Shown here one piece after another: positions 33,197 to 41,732 of a stretch of DNA of 41,732 bases (position 1 is the stretch's first letter; the number at the start of each line of letters is the position of its first letter). Both the position numbers and the translations under genes were made by a program. The stretch comes from Candidatus Zipacnadia bacterium (GTDB lineage Bacteria; Armatimonadota; Zipacnadia; Zipacnadales; UBA5352), in NCBI GenBank assembly GCA_029821635.1, contig JALGSW010000014.1, positions 1-41,732 of the forward strand, given 5' to 3'. The notes beneath the pieces were generated by a model. It saw nothing but the letters and a program-made list of their open reading frames with translations. It ran no database searches and had not been told where the DNA came from.

Positions 33197-34465
33197 TCAG
33201 GCGCGATACGCCTCTTCGACCTTGCGTATCGCCGCCAGAGTGTCATCGCATTGCTTCGTCGTGATCGTTGAGTAGACCTCCAACTGCACGATGCGCGCCC
33301 CCATCTCCTCACTCACCGGGCACAGCCCCGGCTCGTAGCCAGTCGCGCCCTCATACCACGGGCAGCCGAAGGGGCAGTTGGTCCCACCATACCCGCTCTG
33401 ATTGCGGAAGACCGGGTCGAGGTAGTTCGTCGCGTTCTGCGTGCCGAAGAGCTTGACGCCCTCGGCGGAGACCGCGCTGACGAACTGGTTGCGCGTGCAG
33501 GTGACCGCGCTCGGGTCGAACAGGCAGTCGTAGCGGAAGTAGCTGTGCTTGCGATGCGCGCCCTCGGGCACGGGCGAGAGGCAGGCGACGTCGGCGAGGC
33601 CCGCGTCGAAGTACGCCGCGAGCTCGCGCCGGCCCTCGACGATCTCGTCGAGGCGCTCGAGCACCGCGAGCCCGTAGGCGGAGTGCATCTCTGACATGCG
33701 CATGTTCCAGCCGATCATATCGCGCCCGCCGCTCATGCCGACCCAGCGTCCGTCTTCGCGGGGACGGTCGTAGAGCACGCCGTAGTGAGCGACGGCTCGG
33801 GCGCGTCGGGCAAGTTCAAGGTCGTCGGTGAGCACGATCCCGCCCTCACCGCCGGTGGTCATGTGCTTGTTCTGGCAGAAGCTGAAGGCCGCTATGTGCC
33901 CGATCGAGCCGGTCATCTCGCCCTTCCACGTAGCTCCGTGCGACTGCGCGCAGTCTTCGATCACGAACAGCCCGTGCTCGTCGGCGAGGGCCATGATCGC
34001 GTCCATGTCGCAGGCGCGGCCGTGCATGTGCACCGCGATGATCGCCCTGGTGCGCTCGGTGATGCGCTCGGCGATGCTCGCCGGGTCGATGTTGAGCGTC
34101 TCGCGCTCGATGTCCGCGAAGACCGGCACCGCGTTGGTCCACAGCGGCGAGACGCAGGTCGCCACGAAAGTCAGTGGCGGCACGATCACCTCGTCGCCCG
34201 GCCCCGCGCCACAGGCCGCGAGCGCGCAGTGCAACGCGGAGCCGCCGTTGCAGACCGCCAGCCCGTACGTCACACCCACCCAGTCGGCGAAAGCGCGCTC
34301 AAAGGCGATCCCGTTCGGGCCCTTGTGATAGTGCAGATCGTCGCTCTCCAGCACCGCGTGAACGGCCGCGCGCTCCGGCTCCTCGACGTGTGGCCATGGC
34401 GGGAATGGCTCGGTGCGCACCGGAGCGCCACCGTTGATCGCAAGGTCCTGCTCGGTGATCGGCAT
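33197..34465 (-). CDS. DegT/DnrJ/EryC1/StrS family aminotransferase, copy 1
   Basis: The 422-residue PLP enzyme has LAINGGAPVRTEPFPPWP at the start, VIEDCAQSHGA (Asp171 contacting the PLP ring nitrogen) and FSFCQNKHMTTGGEGG, with Lys200 as the Schiff-base lysine. The family transaminates keto-sugars bound to nucleotides, or makes aminohydroxybenzoate-like compounds. Compared with its tandem paralogue it has an extra Cys-rich segment (NCPFGCPWYEG, near 33318-33396 in DNA). ATG 34465 follows AGGGAG. It lies 25 nt after copy 2. Confidence 0.93.
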   Translation of the reverse strand: MPITEQDLAINGGAPVRTEPFPPWPHVEEPERAAVHAVLESDDLHYHKGPNGIAFERAFADWVGVTYGLAVCNGGSALHCALAACGAGPGDEVIVPPLTFVATCVSPLWTNAVPVFADIERETLNIDPASIAERITERTRAIIAVHMHGRACDMDAIMALADEHGLFVIEDCAQSHGATWKGEMTGSIGHIAAFSFCQNKHMTTGGEGGIVLTDDLELARRARAVAHYGVLYDRPREDGRWVGMSGGRDMIGWNMRMSEMHSAYGLAVLERLDEIVEGRRELAAYFDAGLADVACLSPVPEGAHRKHSYFRYDCLFDPSAVTCTRNQFVSAVSAEGVKLFGTQNATNYLDPVFRNQSGYGGTNCPFGCPWYEGATGYEPGLCPVSEEMGARIVQLEVYSTITTKQCDDTLAAIRKVEEAYRA

Positions 34466-34490
34466 GACAGGCTCCCTTCGAGTCACAGCG

Positions 34491-35693
34491 TCACTTTGCG
34501 TACGCGGCTTCGACCTTGCGGACGGCCGCCAGCACGTCGTCGCAGTCCTTCTCAGTGATCGTCGGGTAGACCTCCAGCATGACGACCCGCCCGCCCATCT
34601 CCTCGCTGACCGGACAGGCCGTGTCACGCCTGAGCGCGTCGAAGCGCGGATCGAGGTGATTCGCGAAGGAGCTGCCCGTGTTGATCGGCACGCCCTCGGC
34701 GCTCACCGCGCGCACGTATTCGTTGCGCGACAGCCCGATCGCGTCTTCGTTGAACAGCGTGTCGTAGCGGAAGTAGCTGTGCGTGGCATCCTCACCCTCG
34801 GGGATCGGGTCGAGCGCGGTGTCCGCGAGGTCCTCGGTGAGGTAGGCGGCCAGCCGCCGGCGCGTGGCGACGGAGTCATCGAGGCGCTCGAGGAGCGCGA
34901 GGCCGATCGCCGACTGCATCTCCGTCATGCGCATGTTGTAGCCGATGATGGAGTCGCCGACGGTGCCTTTCCAGCGTCCGGACTCGTCCGGCCCCTCGTG
35001 GAGCGCGCCGTAGTGGGCGTTAGCGCGGGCGCGGCGCGCGAGCTCGATGTCGTCGCTGACAACCATCCCGCCCTCGCCGCCGGTGGTCAGGTGCTTCGTC
35101 TGACAGAAGCTGAAGGCCGCGATGTGCCCGATGGCGCCGGTCTTGCGGCCCCGGTAGGTGGAGCCATGCGACTGCGCGCAGTCCTCAACGACCATCAGCC
35201 CGCGTTCCGCCGCGAGGGCCATGATGGGGTCCATGTTGCACGGCCGACCGTACATGTGCACCACGACGATGGCCTTCGTGTGGTCGGAGATCAGCGGCTC
35301 GATGGTCTCGGCGCTGACGTTGAGCGTGGCGTCGCAGTCGGCGAAGACCGGCGTGGCGCCCACCCAGACGGCCGCGAGATCGCTGGCCATGTAGGTGTGC
35401 GCGGGGACGATGACCTCGTCGCCAGGCCCCGCACCGCACGCGGCGACCGCGCAATGGAGGGCCGCCCCGCCGTTGGTGACCGCGAGGCCGTACCGGACGC
35501 CGACCCACCGGGCGAAGCTCTCCTCGAAGGTGATCCCGCACTTCCCGCGGGTGTAGTTCACGTCATCGGAATCGAGCACCGCGCGGACGGCGTGCTTCTC
35601 CGCCTCCTCGAAGTGCGGCCAGGGCGGGAAGGGCTCGGAGCGGACAGGCGTTCCCCCGTTGATGGCGAGTTCGGACTGAGCTGCGTTGGTCAT
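34491..35693 (-). CDS. DegT/DnrJ/EryC1/StrS family aminotransferase, copy 2
   Basis: The 400-residue paralogue matches copy 1 along its length: LAINGGTPVRSEPFPPWP, VVEDCAQSHGS (Asp171) and FSFCQTKHLTTGGEGG (Lys200 at the same residue number). The C-terminal region lacks the Cys-rich insertion and reads RDTACPVSEEMGG. Two diverged copies side by side suggest different keto-sugar substrates or a heterodimer. GAGGAGG lies 8 nt before ATG 35693. It is read after pyruvate kinase but separated from it by a hairpin. Confidence 0.93.
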   Translation of the reverse strand: MTNAAQSELAINGGTPVRSEPFPPWPHFEEAEKHAVRAVLDSDDVNYTRGKCGITFEESFARWVGVRYGLAVTNGGAALHCAVAACGAGPGDEVIVPAHTYMASDLAAVWVGATPVFADCDATLNVSAETIEPLISDHTKAIVVVHMYGRPCNMDPIMALAAERGLMVVEDCAQSHGSTYRGRKTGAIGHIAAFSFCQTKHLTTGGEGGMVVSDDIELARRARANAHYGALHEGPDESGRWKGTVGDSIIGYNMRMTEMQSAIGLALLERLDDSVATRRRLAAYLTEDLADTALDPIPEGEDATHSYFRYDTLFNEDAIGLSRNEYVRAVSAEGVPINTGSSFANHLDPRFDALRRDTACPVSEEMGGRVVMLEVYPTITEKDCDDVLAAVRKVEAAYAK

Positions 35694-35723
35694 GCCTGCT
35701 ACCTCCTCTGAGTCACGAACAGC

Positions 35724-35742
35724 CCCCGGCGGGGCGCCGGGG
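35724..35742 (-). terminator. Hairpin between pyruvate kinase and the aminotransferases
   Basis: An 8-bp GC stem with a GGG loop lies 27-45 nt after the pyruvate kinase stop on the minus strand. No T-run follows on that strand, so efficient termination is uncertain. Confidence 0.45.
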
Positions 35743-35768
35743 CCACAAAAGCAACGGCTAACGGCGGT

Positions 35769-37226
35769 CTACGACCCGATCACGTGCACTTTCATCGTGT
35801 TGGTGGTGCCGCGGCGGCCGATGGGCATGCCGGCGGTGATGACAATCACGTCACCCTCTGCGCAGATCTCCAGCTCGCAGAGCTGCCCGTCGATGTTGTG
35901 TATCATGTCATCCGTGTGCTGCACCGGCTCAATCAGCAGCGGCTGCACGCCCCAGTAGAGGCTGCAGCGGCGCGCCGTCTCGGCGAGAGGCGTGGCAGCA
36001 ACGATGGGCATCCTCGGCCGGCACTTCGAGACCAGCCGCGCGGTGCTGCCCGACTGCGTGAAGGCAACGATCACTTTCGCGTTGAGGATCTCCGCGGTGT
36101 CGGCGGCCGCGCGCGCCACCGAGTCGGCGAAGTCGAGGGAGCCGCCCTCCACCAGCGGCGCCGCCAGCGTCGCATCGCTGCGGCGCAGTTCCTTCTCGGC
36201 GATCGTGGCGATCGAGCGCATCGCGCAGACGGTCTCGACCGGATAGTCTCCGATCGCGGTTTCGCCCGAGAGCATCAGCGCGTCGGTGCCGTCGAACACT
36301 GCGTTGGCCACGTCCGACGCCTCAGCGCGCGTGGGCCGCGGATTGGTGGTCATTGACTCGAGCATCTGCGTCGCGGTGATGACCGGCACGCGCAGACGCG
36401 CGCACTCGGCAATGATGCGCTTCTGCAGCACCGGGACCTCGCCCAGGGAGGTCTCGATCCCGAGGTCGCCTCTGGCCACCATCACCACATCGGTCGCGGC
36501 GACGATCTCCGCGAGCTCCTCCAGCGCCTCAGGCTTCTCCAGCTTCGCGACGACGGGCGTATCCGCGCCCAAATCGGCGATCGCGCGCTTGATCCCGCGA
36601 ATGTCCTCCGCGGAACGCACGAAGCTCAGGGCAACGTAGTCCGCGCCCTCGGCGACCGCGAACTGCAGGTCGCGGCGGTCCTTGTCGGTCATTGACGGCG
36701 CGGAGATGTGCGCGCCGGGCAGATTGATGCCAGCGTGCTCGCGCACCGGCCCGCCGTAGATGATCTCGCAGACCACCGTGGTGTCCGTGGTGCGCAGCAC
36801 ACGCAGCTCGACCAGACCGTCTCCGAGCAGGATCCGCTCACCGCTGCGCACGTCCTGCGCGAGTTCGCGGTAGGTGGTAGAGAGGCGGTGGGCGTCGCCG
36901 ACCGGGGCGTCCACGTCGATGATGACGTTCTCGCCCTGTTCCAGAACGACCGGCTCACCGCCCTGCAACTCACCCGCGCGGATCTTGGGGCCCTGCAGGT
37001 CGGCGAGGATCGCGATCTGACAGCATTTCTCCTGTGCGACCTTGCGCACGCGCCGGAACAGACGCCGATGGGTCTCGTGGTCGCCGTGCGAGAAGTTCAG
37101 ACGCACGACGTCCATGCCGGCTTCGGCGAGCTGTGCTATCATCTCCTCGGTCGCGGTCGCCGGACCGAGGGTGCAGACCATTTTCGTCGGATTGGGATTG
37201 CCAACCAGCCCGGACAATAGGCCCAC
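35769..37226 (-). CDS. pyk: Pyruvate kinase
   Basis: The 485-residue product has all pyruvate kinase landmarks: TKMVCTLGPATATEEMI, DVVRLNFSHGDHE (Arg42, Asn44, Ser46), the lid domain, VVAKLEKPEAL with the active-site Lys, MVARGDLGIE, and VITATQMLESMTTNPRPTRAEASDVANAV. A C-terminal allosteric-type domain follows. It converts phosphoenolpyruvate and ADP to pyruvate and ATP. The start is GTG at 37226, with AGGGAG just upstream. It is divergent from hpf. Confidence 0.97.
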   Translation of the reverse strand: MGLLSGLVGNPNPTKMVCTLGPATATEEMIAQLAEAGMDVVRLNFSHGDHETHRRLFRRVRKVAQEKCCQIAILADLQGPKIRAGELQGGEPVVLEQGENVIIDVDAPVGDAHRLSTTYRELAQDVRSGERILLGDGLVELRVLRTTDTTVVCEIIYGGPVREHAGINLPGAHISAPSMTDKDRRDLQFAVAEGADYVALSFVRSAEDIRGIKRAIADLGADTPVVAKLEKPEALEELAEIVAATDVVMVARGDLGIETSLGEVPVLQKRIIAECARLRVPVITATQMLESMTTNPRPTRAEASDVANAVFDGTDALMLSGETAIGDYPVETVCAMRSIATIAEKELRRSDATLAAPLVEGGSLDFADSVARAAADTAEILNAKVIVAFTQSGSTARLVSKCRPRMPIVAATPLAETARRCSLYWGVQPLLIEPVQHTDDMIHNIDGQLCELEICAEGDVIVITAGMPIGRRGTTNTMKVHVIGS

Positions 37227-37455
37227 GCTCCCTGGAAGATGCGTTCGGGGCGGTGCTCAGTGGTAGATTCTCCGCGGCGCGGCCGGGTCCTTCCAGGACC
37301 GACGCTCCACGGCCGTTCGAGTTGCATCATTGCAGGCGAGACGCCCGGATGCAATAGAGGAGTGTTTGGGCGGACCGCGAAGTATTTGGTGATCCTCCTC
37401 GACTGTCCCGGCGCATGCGGGCGGAACGTTAGTTGGGGGAAGGGTGGCTCGGGAG
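37227..37455. promoter_or_regulatory. Divergent spacer between pyk and hpf
   Basis: The 229-bp spacer holds the starts of both genes. It contains an inverted repeat TTGCATC (37322-37328) / GATGCAA (37348-37354) and a small GGTCC/GGACC hairpin. No consensus promoter is evident. Confidence 0.35.
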
Positions 37456-38013
37456 ATGCGGATTGACATTCGCAGCAAGAACGGAGGCGTGCCCCAGTAC
37501 TTCCTCGACCATGCAGAACCGCGACTGGAAGGCCTCAATCAGTATCTCGGTCGGCTCCAGGAGGTGCGGGTGGTTCTGTCGGAGAAGCGCGGCATGTTCA
37601 CCGTGGAGGTGACGGCCGAAGAGCCCCGTCATGTATTCAGGAGTGAGAAGGCTTCGGGGGACATCCTGAAGGCATTTGACGACGCCTACGAGGCGATTGA
37701 GAAGCAGGTTCGGCGTCACAAGCGACGAGCGCACAATCGCAACAAACAGAGCGTCCGCCAGCTTCAGGTTGTGGAGGCGGCGGAGACGCCGCCAGGGAAC
37801 GGTGGGGCCGCGGCTGAAGAGGAGCCCGCAGGGCCGCAGATCGTGCGGGTCAAGAGCCACGCAATGAAGCCGATGGTGCCCGAAGAAGCGGCGATGCAGA
37901 TGGAGATGGTCGGGCACGACTTCTACGTCTTCACCGACGCGCGCACCGACGCCGTCGCTGTCGTCTACCGTCGCAAATCCGGCGGCTACGGCTTGATCGA
38001 ACCGAATCGGTAG
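37456..38013 (+). CDS. hpf: Ribosome hibernation promoting factor, long form
   Basis: The 185-residue product has the N-terminal S30AE/HPF domain (MRIDIRSKNGGVPQYFLDHAEPRLEGL, about 1-100) with basic helices (VRRHKRRAHNRNK). A linker and a C-terminal dimerisation domain follow (QIVRVKSHAMKPMVPEEAAMQMEMVGHDFYVFTD, about 125-180). Long HPF alone dimerises 70S ribosomes into inactive 100S particles in stationary phase. ATG 37456 fits the family; GTG 37444 would sit inside the ribosome site. Confidence 0.94.
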   Translation: MRIDIRSKNGGVPQYFLDHAEPRLEGLNQYLGRLQEVRVVLSEKRGMFTVEVTAEEPRHVFRSEKASGDILKAFDDAYEAIEKQVRRHKRRAHNRNKQSVRQLQVVEAAETPPGNGGAAAEEEPAGPQIVRVKSHAMKPMVPEEAAMQMEMVGHDFYVFTDARTDAVAVVYRRKSGGYGLIEPNR

Positions 38014-38210
38014 CCCCGCTTTCAGGATAATCACAAGTTCGACGCGGCGCAGCGCCTGGTGGGCTCCTTAGACACCGGCGCTGCACCGTGCATTTATAGA
38101 CAGTCGTAAGCCGAACCCAAAGTACGGCGCCGGGCATTGTCTCGACCCACATCCTGCGCCCCCCTGCCGCTGGCCGACACGGAGGCGATCTGAAGGCACG
38201 TGTTGCACTC

Positions 38211-40019
38211 ATGCCTCACCTGAGCCGTTCCTCGATCCGCAGGCGCTTCAGTCGCGAGCGCCTGCAACGACTGATGGTCGCCCGTCTCCCGGGCCTTTGG
38301 AGCCATCATTCCTCACTCATCGTACTGGGTATCGTCACCGGTATCGGCGGAGGCCTGCTTGCAGTGGCCTTCCGCTGGCTGATCACCGTCTTTCATGGGC
38401 TGTTCTTCGACGGGGGCGCGGTTGCGTTCGCATTCATGGGCGCCTACTACATGATCCTGCTGCCCGCCCTTGGCGGCGCGATCGTCGGGCCTATGGTGAC
38501 GTTCTTCGCACCCGAGGCGCGCGGTCACGGCGTGCCGGAGATCATGCAGGCTGTCGCGCAGCGCCGCGGGAGGATCAGGCCACAGGTAGCCATCGTCAAG
38601 TCGCTCGCCTCGTCGATCTGCATCGGCTCCGGAGGCTCAGTGGGCCGCGAGGGCCCGATCGCGCAGATCGGTGCAGCATTCGGCTCGATCCTCGGCGGTG
38701 CCATGCGCCTGCCTGAGAAGCGCGTGAAGACCCTCGTTGGCTGCGGCGCCGCCGCCGGCATCGCAGCCACCTTCAACGCTCCGGTCGGCGGCGCGTTCTT
38801 CGCCCTGGAGCTGATCCTCGGCGAGTGGACCGCGGAGGCGTTCGCGCCGATCGTTATCGCATCAGTAGTCGCCGCCAGCATCGGCCGCGTCGTCTTCGGC
38901 GACGTCCATGCGTTCGCGATGCCCGCACACGAGATCCAGGGCTTCGCGGAACTGCCCTACTTCATCCTGCTCGGGCTCATCGCCGGGCCCATGGCGGCCA
39001 TCTTCACCCGCTCGATCAGCCTCTTTGAGTCCATCGGCGACCGCGTGCCGCTGCCGCGCTGGGTGCTGCCGATCCCCGGCGGCCTGCTCGTCGGGGCGAT
39101 CGGCCTTTACGACCCCTCCCTCTATGGCGTCGGCTACGACAAGATCCAGTCGCTGCTCACACAGCCCCAGCCCCTGCTATTGCCGCTCCTGGCGCTGATA
39201 CCCATAAAGCTCCTCGCGACCTCCCTGACCCTGGGCTCAGGCGGCTCTGGTGGTGTCTTCTCACCGTCACTCTACATCGGCGCGTTGCTCGGCTTCGTCT
39301 TCGGCGCCTTCGCCAACGCCCATCTGCCCGGCGCGAGCACCGAGCCGTCGGTCTATGCGCTGCTGGGGATGGCCGCGCTCTTCGCAGGCACCGCGCACGC
39401 GCCGATCACCGCGGTCCTCATCGTCTTCGAACTGATTGCCGACTATCACATGCTCCTGCCGCTCATGGTGGCGGTTGGTACCTCAGTCATCACGGCCAGG
39501 TTCGTCTACCGCTTCTCGGTCTACAACGTGAAGCTCGTGCGCCGGGGCGTGCACGTGCAGCTTGAGCATGACATCCGCGTGCTCTCTGACATCTCCGTTG
39601 CTGAGACGATGACACGCGACCTGGAGACGGTCCTCTGCGCCTCGCCGGTAAGCGAGGTCATGGAGGTCTTCGACCGCACGCGCCATCACGGTCTACCTGT
39701 GGTGGACAACGAGGGACGGCTCCACGGAATGGTTACCGGCGGCGATCTGCGGCGTGCCGGGCCGGATGCCGGCGACCTCACCGCGTCGGAAGTCGCGACC
39801 CATCGGCTCGTGATCGCGTTCCCGCGCGACAGCCTCAATGACGCCCTCCGCAAGATGGGAATGGCCGGGGTGGGGCGACTGCCGGTGGTTGACCCCAAAG
39901 ACCACGGCCATCTGTTGGGGATCATCACGCGCCAGGACGTGGTCGCGGCGTACAACCGTGCGCTGATGCGCATGCACACGCGACTGCAGGACACGCAGGA
40001 TGAGGAGTATTTCGAGTGA
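38211..40019 (+). CDS. ClC-family chloride channel/transporter with CBS domains
   Basis: The 602-residue membrane protein has the ClC anion-path motifs GHGVPE (105-110), GSVGREGPIAQ with gating Glu147, and GSGGSGGVFSPSL. A pair of CBS domains follows (about 463-590) that usually bind adenine nucleotides. In FNAPVGGAFFALELIL the position of the E. coli proton glutamate (Glu203) is Leu201, after the conserved Glu200, so it may act as a channel or use another proton path. No strong ribosome site precedes ATG 38211. Its stop is 44 bp before the glycosyltransferase start. Confidence 0.94.
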   Translation: MPHLSRSSIRRRFSRERLQRLMVARLPGLWSHHSSLIVLGIVTGIGGGLLAVAFRWLITVFHGLFFDGGAVAFAFMGAYYMILLPALGGAIVGPMVTFFAPEARGHGVPEIMQAVAQRRGRIRPQVAIVKSLASSICIGSGGSVGREGPIAQIGAAFGSILGGAMRLPEKRVKTLVGCGAAAGIAATFNAPVGGAFFALELILGEWTAEAFAPIVIASVVAASIGRVVFGDVHAFAMPAHEIQGFAELPYFILLGLIAGPMAAIFTRSISLFESIGDRVPLPRWVLPIPGGLLVGAIGLYDPSLYGVGYDKIQSLLTQPQPLLLPLLALIPIKLLATSLTLGSGGSGGVFSPSLYIGALLGFVFGAFANAHLPGASTEPSVYALLGMAALFAGTAHAPITAVLIVFELIADYHMLLPLMVAVGTSVITARFVYRFSVYNVKLVRRGVHVQLEHDIRVLSDISVAETMTRDLETVLCASPVSEVMEVFDRTRHHGLPVVDNEGRLHGMVTGGDLRRAGPDAGDLTASEVATHRLVIAFPRDSLNDALRKMGMAGVGRLPVVDPKDHGHLLGIITRQDVVAAYNRALMRMHTRLQDTQDEEYFE

Positions 40020-40053
40020 TGCCGGAGCAGATACCGTCAGCGCACGGCCAGCC

Positions 40054-40058
40054 GGAGG
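40054..40058 (+). promoter_or_regulatory. Ribosome binding site for the GT2 gene
   Basis: GGAGG lies 5 nt before ATG 40064. It favours that start over ATG 40019, which overlaps the stop of the ClC gene. Confidence 0.7.
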
Positions 40059-40063
40059 ATTCC

Positions 40064-40810
40064 ATGCACACTGCCACCACTGACCTGTGGGCGATCACTG
40101 CCACGTACAACGAGGCCGACAGCCTGCCGGAGCTCGCGAAGGGCATCCTCGCGCTGCCCGAGGAGCTCGGGCGGCCGCCGAAGTTGCTGATCGTCGATGA
40201 CAACTCCCCCGACGGCACCGGCGCGATCGCCGACCGCCTCGCTGCGGAACACCCCGAGGCGTTCGGGGCCCTGCACCGCCCGGGGAAGATGGGCTACGCG
40301 TCGGCGCACCAGCTCGGGATCGACTACGCCCTCGACCATGGGGCGCGCACGGTCATCACGATGGACGCCGACCTCTCGCACGATCCCGCCCGCATCCCGG
40401 CGATGCTGGAGAAGCTGCAGGAGGCGGACGTGGTGGTCGGCTCGCGCTACGTACCCGGCGGCGGCACGGTGAACTGGGGGGCGAACCGGAAGATCCTCAG
40501 CCGCACCGCGGGCGCACTGGTGCGGCTGGTGTCGGGGCTGCGCGTGGCCGACCCCACCGGCGGCTTCCGCGCCTACCGCGCGCCCATCCTTGAGGCCGCG
40601 AAGTTCCGCCAGGTGCAGCAGGAGGGCTACGCATTCCTCTCCGAGCTGCTCTTCCGCTGCATGCGCGCGGGCGGGACGATCGCGGAGGTACCGATCGTCT
40701 TCGTAGACCGGCGCTTCGGCCGCTCGAAGCTCTCCAAGCGCATCATCTTCGAGGCCATCGGTCACCTCTTCACCCTTGCGTGGAGGCGGATGACCGGCTG
40801 GCGGCCCTGA
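40064..40810 (+). CDS. GT2 glycosyltransferase, dolichol/polyprenol-phosphate mannosyltransferase-like
   Basis: The 248-residue GT-A enzyme has ATYNEADSLPEL, LLIVDDNSPDGTGAIAD, and TMDADLSHDPARIPAML, with Asp101-Ala-Asp103 for metal and nucleotide sugar. VVGSRYVPGGG and ADPTGGFRAYR follow, then a C-terminal amphipathic helix. This is the DPM1-like pattern, without a C-terminal membrane domain. It likely moves a sugar, often mannose, from GDP-sugar to polyprenyl phosphate. It converges on larC with 1 nt between stops. Confidence 0.92.
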   Translation: MHTATTDLWAITATYNEADSLPELAKGILALPEELGRPPKLLIVDDNSPDGTGAIADRLAAEHPEAFGALHRPGKMGYASAHQLGIDYALDHGARTVITMDADLSHDPARIPAMLEKLQEADVVVGSRYVPGGGTVNWGANRKILSRTAGALVRLVSGLRVADPTGGFRAYRAPILEAAKFRQVQQEGYAFLSELLFRCMRAGGTIAEVPIVFVDRRFGRSKLSKRIIFEAIGHLFTLAWRRMTGWRP

Positions 40811-40811
40811 C

Positions 40812-41732
40812 CTAACCGATGCCCGCCGACGCCGCGATCGCCGCTGCGTACGCGGCCTTGAGCGGCACGCCATGCTCATCCGCGGCGCGGCGGCAGTCCG
40901 CGTACTCCGGCGAGGTGGTCACGACCTCCCCCCGCTGGTAGCCGAGCTTCACCGCGATCGGGCCGAAGGGCGTCTCCACGGTCACGCTCTTGCGCGCCAG
41001 GCAGCGCCGCTGCATCGGCGCCATCCGCACGCCCAGCGTCGTGGTCTCGCGCAGCAGCACGTCGGCGACGGCGTCGGCGCAGTCCGGCTCGCAGACCGCG
41101 CTGAGCAGCAGCGCGGCGCGGCCCTTCTTCATGATGATCGGCGCGGCCCAGCAGTCGAGGGCCCCGGCGCCCAGCGCCGCGTCTATCGCGTCCGGCACCA
41201 GCTCCCCGCTCATGTCATCGATGTTCGCCTCGATCAGTGTCACCGCGCGCGCCTCGTCGGAGCGCGCCTCCGCGGCCTCATCGCCCAGCGTGAGACGTGC
41301 GACGTTTGGCACCGGGTCGAAGCTCGCGTTGCCCGCGCCGTAGCCGACCGCGCCTGACACGAACGCGTCCGGGCGGCCGAAGCCGTCGGCCAGTTCGGCC
41401 ACCAGCGCAGCGCCGGTCGGCGTCACCGTCTCGCCCTCCACGTCCACCGCCACCGTCGGCACGCCGCGCAAGAGCTCGGCGGTAGCCGGCGCGGGAACGG
41501 GCAGGCGCCCGTGCGCGCAGGTGATCCAGCCGTGCCCGATCGGCAGGGGCGCCACGCGAAGCTCCGTCACGCCCAGCCGCCGCAGGCCCTCGACCGCACC
41601 CACCACGTCCACGATCGTGTCGAGGCCGCCCAGCTCGTGGAAGTGTACCTCCTCGGGCGTCGAGTCGTGGATCTTCGCCTCGGCCTCCGCGAGCCGCCGG
41701 ATGATCCGCACCGAGCGCTCCCGCACGCCCGC
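40812..41732 (-). CDS. larC: LarC-like nickel insertion protein (N-terminus beyond window)
   Basis: The visible 306 codons cover most of LarC. Near the visible start HFHELGGLDTIVDVVGAVEGL appears, then LPIGHGWITCAHGRLPVPAPATAELLRGVP, VTPTGAALVAEL, IEANIDDMSGELVPD and a C-terminal YQRGEVVTTSPEYADCRRAA. LarC inserts nickel into the pincer cofactor made by LarB and LarE. The usual start (about 80-100 residues more) lies outside the window; no true start is visible here. Unlike the Lactobacillus gene it shows no internal frameshift in this part. Confidence 0.9.
   Translation of the reverse strand, partial: AGVRERSVRIIRRLAEAEAKIHDSTPEEVHFHELGGLDTIVDVVGAVEGLRRLGVTELRVAPLPIGHGWITCAHGRLPVPAPATAELLRGVPTVAVDVEGETVTPTGAALVAELADGFGRPDAFVSGAVGYGAGNASFDPVPNVARLTLGDEAAEARSDEARAVTLIEANIDDMSGELVPDAIDAALGAGALDCWAAPIIMKKGRAALLLSAVCEPDCADAVADVLLRETTTLGVRMAPMQRRCLARKSVTVETPFGPIAVKLGYQRGEVVTTSPEYADCRRAADEHGVPLKAAYAAAIAASAGIG

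Noticed and set aside
34466..34627. Upstream extension of aminotransferase copy 1
   Set aside because: Runs into the 3' end of copy 2 with Arg-rich translation; ATG 34465 has a ribosome site and matches the paralogue N-terminus.
38014..38210. Possible RNA gene or promoter between hpf and the ClC gene
   Set aside because: Only an 8-bp inverted repeat (38049-38056 with 38077-38084) and a weak TTATAG were seen; no tRNA-like fold or matching -35 box.

Overview
This is a GC-rich, gene-dense bacterial chromosomal window with many GTG and TTG starts and 4-nt gene overlaps. The envelope genes indicate a diderm: an MlaEFD lipid transporter whose MlaD appears to end in an outer-membrane barrel, signal-peptide proteins, a lipoprotein and an AMIN-type amidase. 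Secreted LamG and TIM-barrel proteins, a sulfatase, a DUF1559-like pseudopilin and the barrel-fused MlaD fit Armatimonadota or a similar diderm phylum. That placement is inference; no rRNA gene is present.

Layout. 1-208 is a structured spacer that repeats the 3' end of the next gene. 209-7393 (minus) holds four secreted proteins with 4-nt overlaps, probably for carbohydrate binding or breakdown, divergent from a sulfatase (7551-9047). 9095-12462 is a promoter plus mlaE-mlaF-mlaD. 12628-19179 is rplI-dnaB-purD-purE-purF-purM. 19222-24131 is a GntR regulator, an ABC ATPase and two large membrane proteins, followed by a TIGR04076 protein. 24511-29323 (minus) reads amidase, FHA-GAF histidine kinase, lipoprotein, Gfo/Idh/MocA oxidoreductase. 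A pseudopilin and larE converge at 29.95 kb. A second Gfo/Idh/MocA gene (30901-31920) converges on a DegT-DegT-secreted protein-GNAT run across a spacer with strong hairpins. Pyruvate kinase, HPF, a ClC-CBS protein, a GT2 glycosyltransferase and a partial larC complete the window.

How the parts work together. The purine genes supply steps of IMP synthesis beside a core replication/translation pair. The Mla operon probably moves phospholipid across the envelope without a periplasmic shuttle. LarE and LarC are two parts of nickel-pincer cofactor synthesis, but larA and larB are not here. The DegT, Gfo/Idh/MocA and GNAT genes look like amino-sugar metabolism. The most unusual items are the barrel-fused MlaD, the overlapping secreted quartet with poorly recognised enzymes, the repeat-bearing 3' end at 1-240, and a PurF whose propeptide carries a CxxC.
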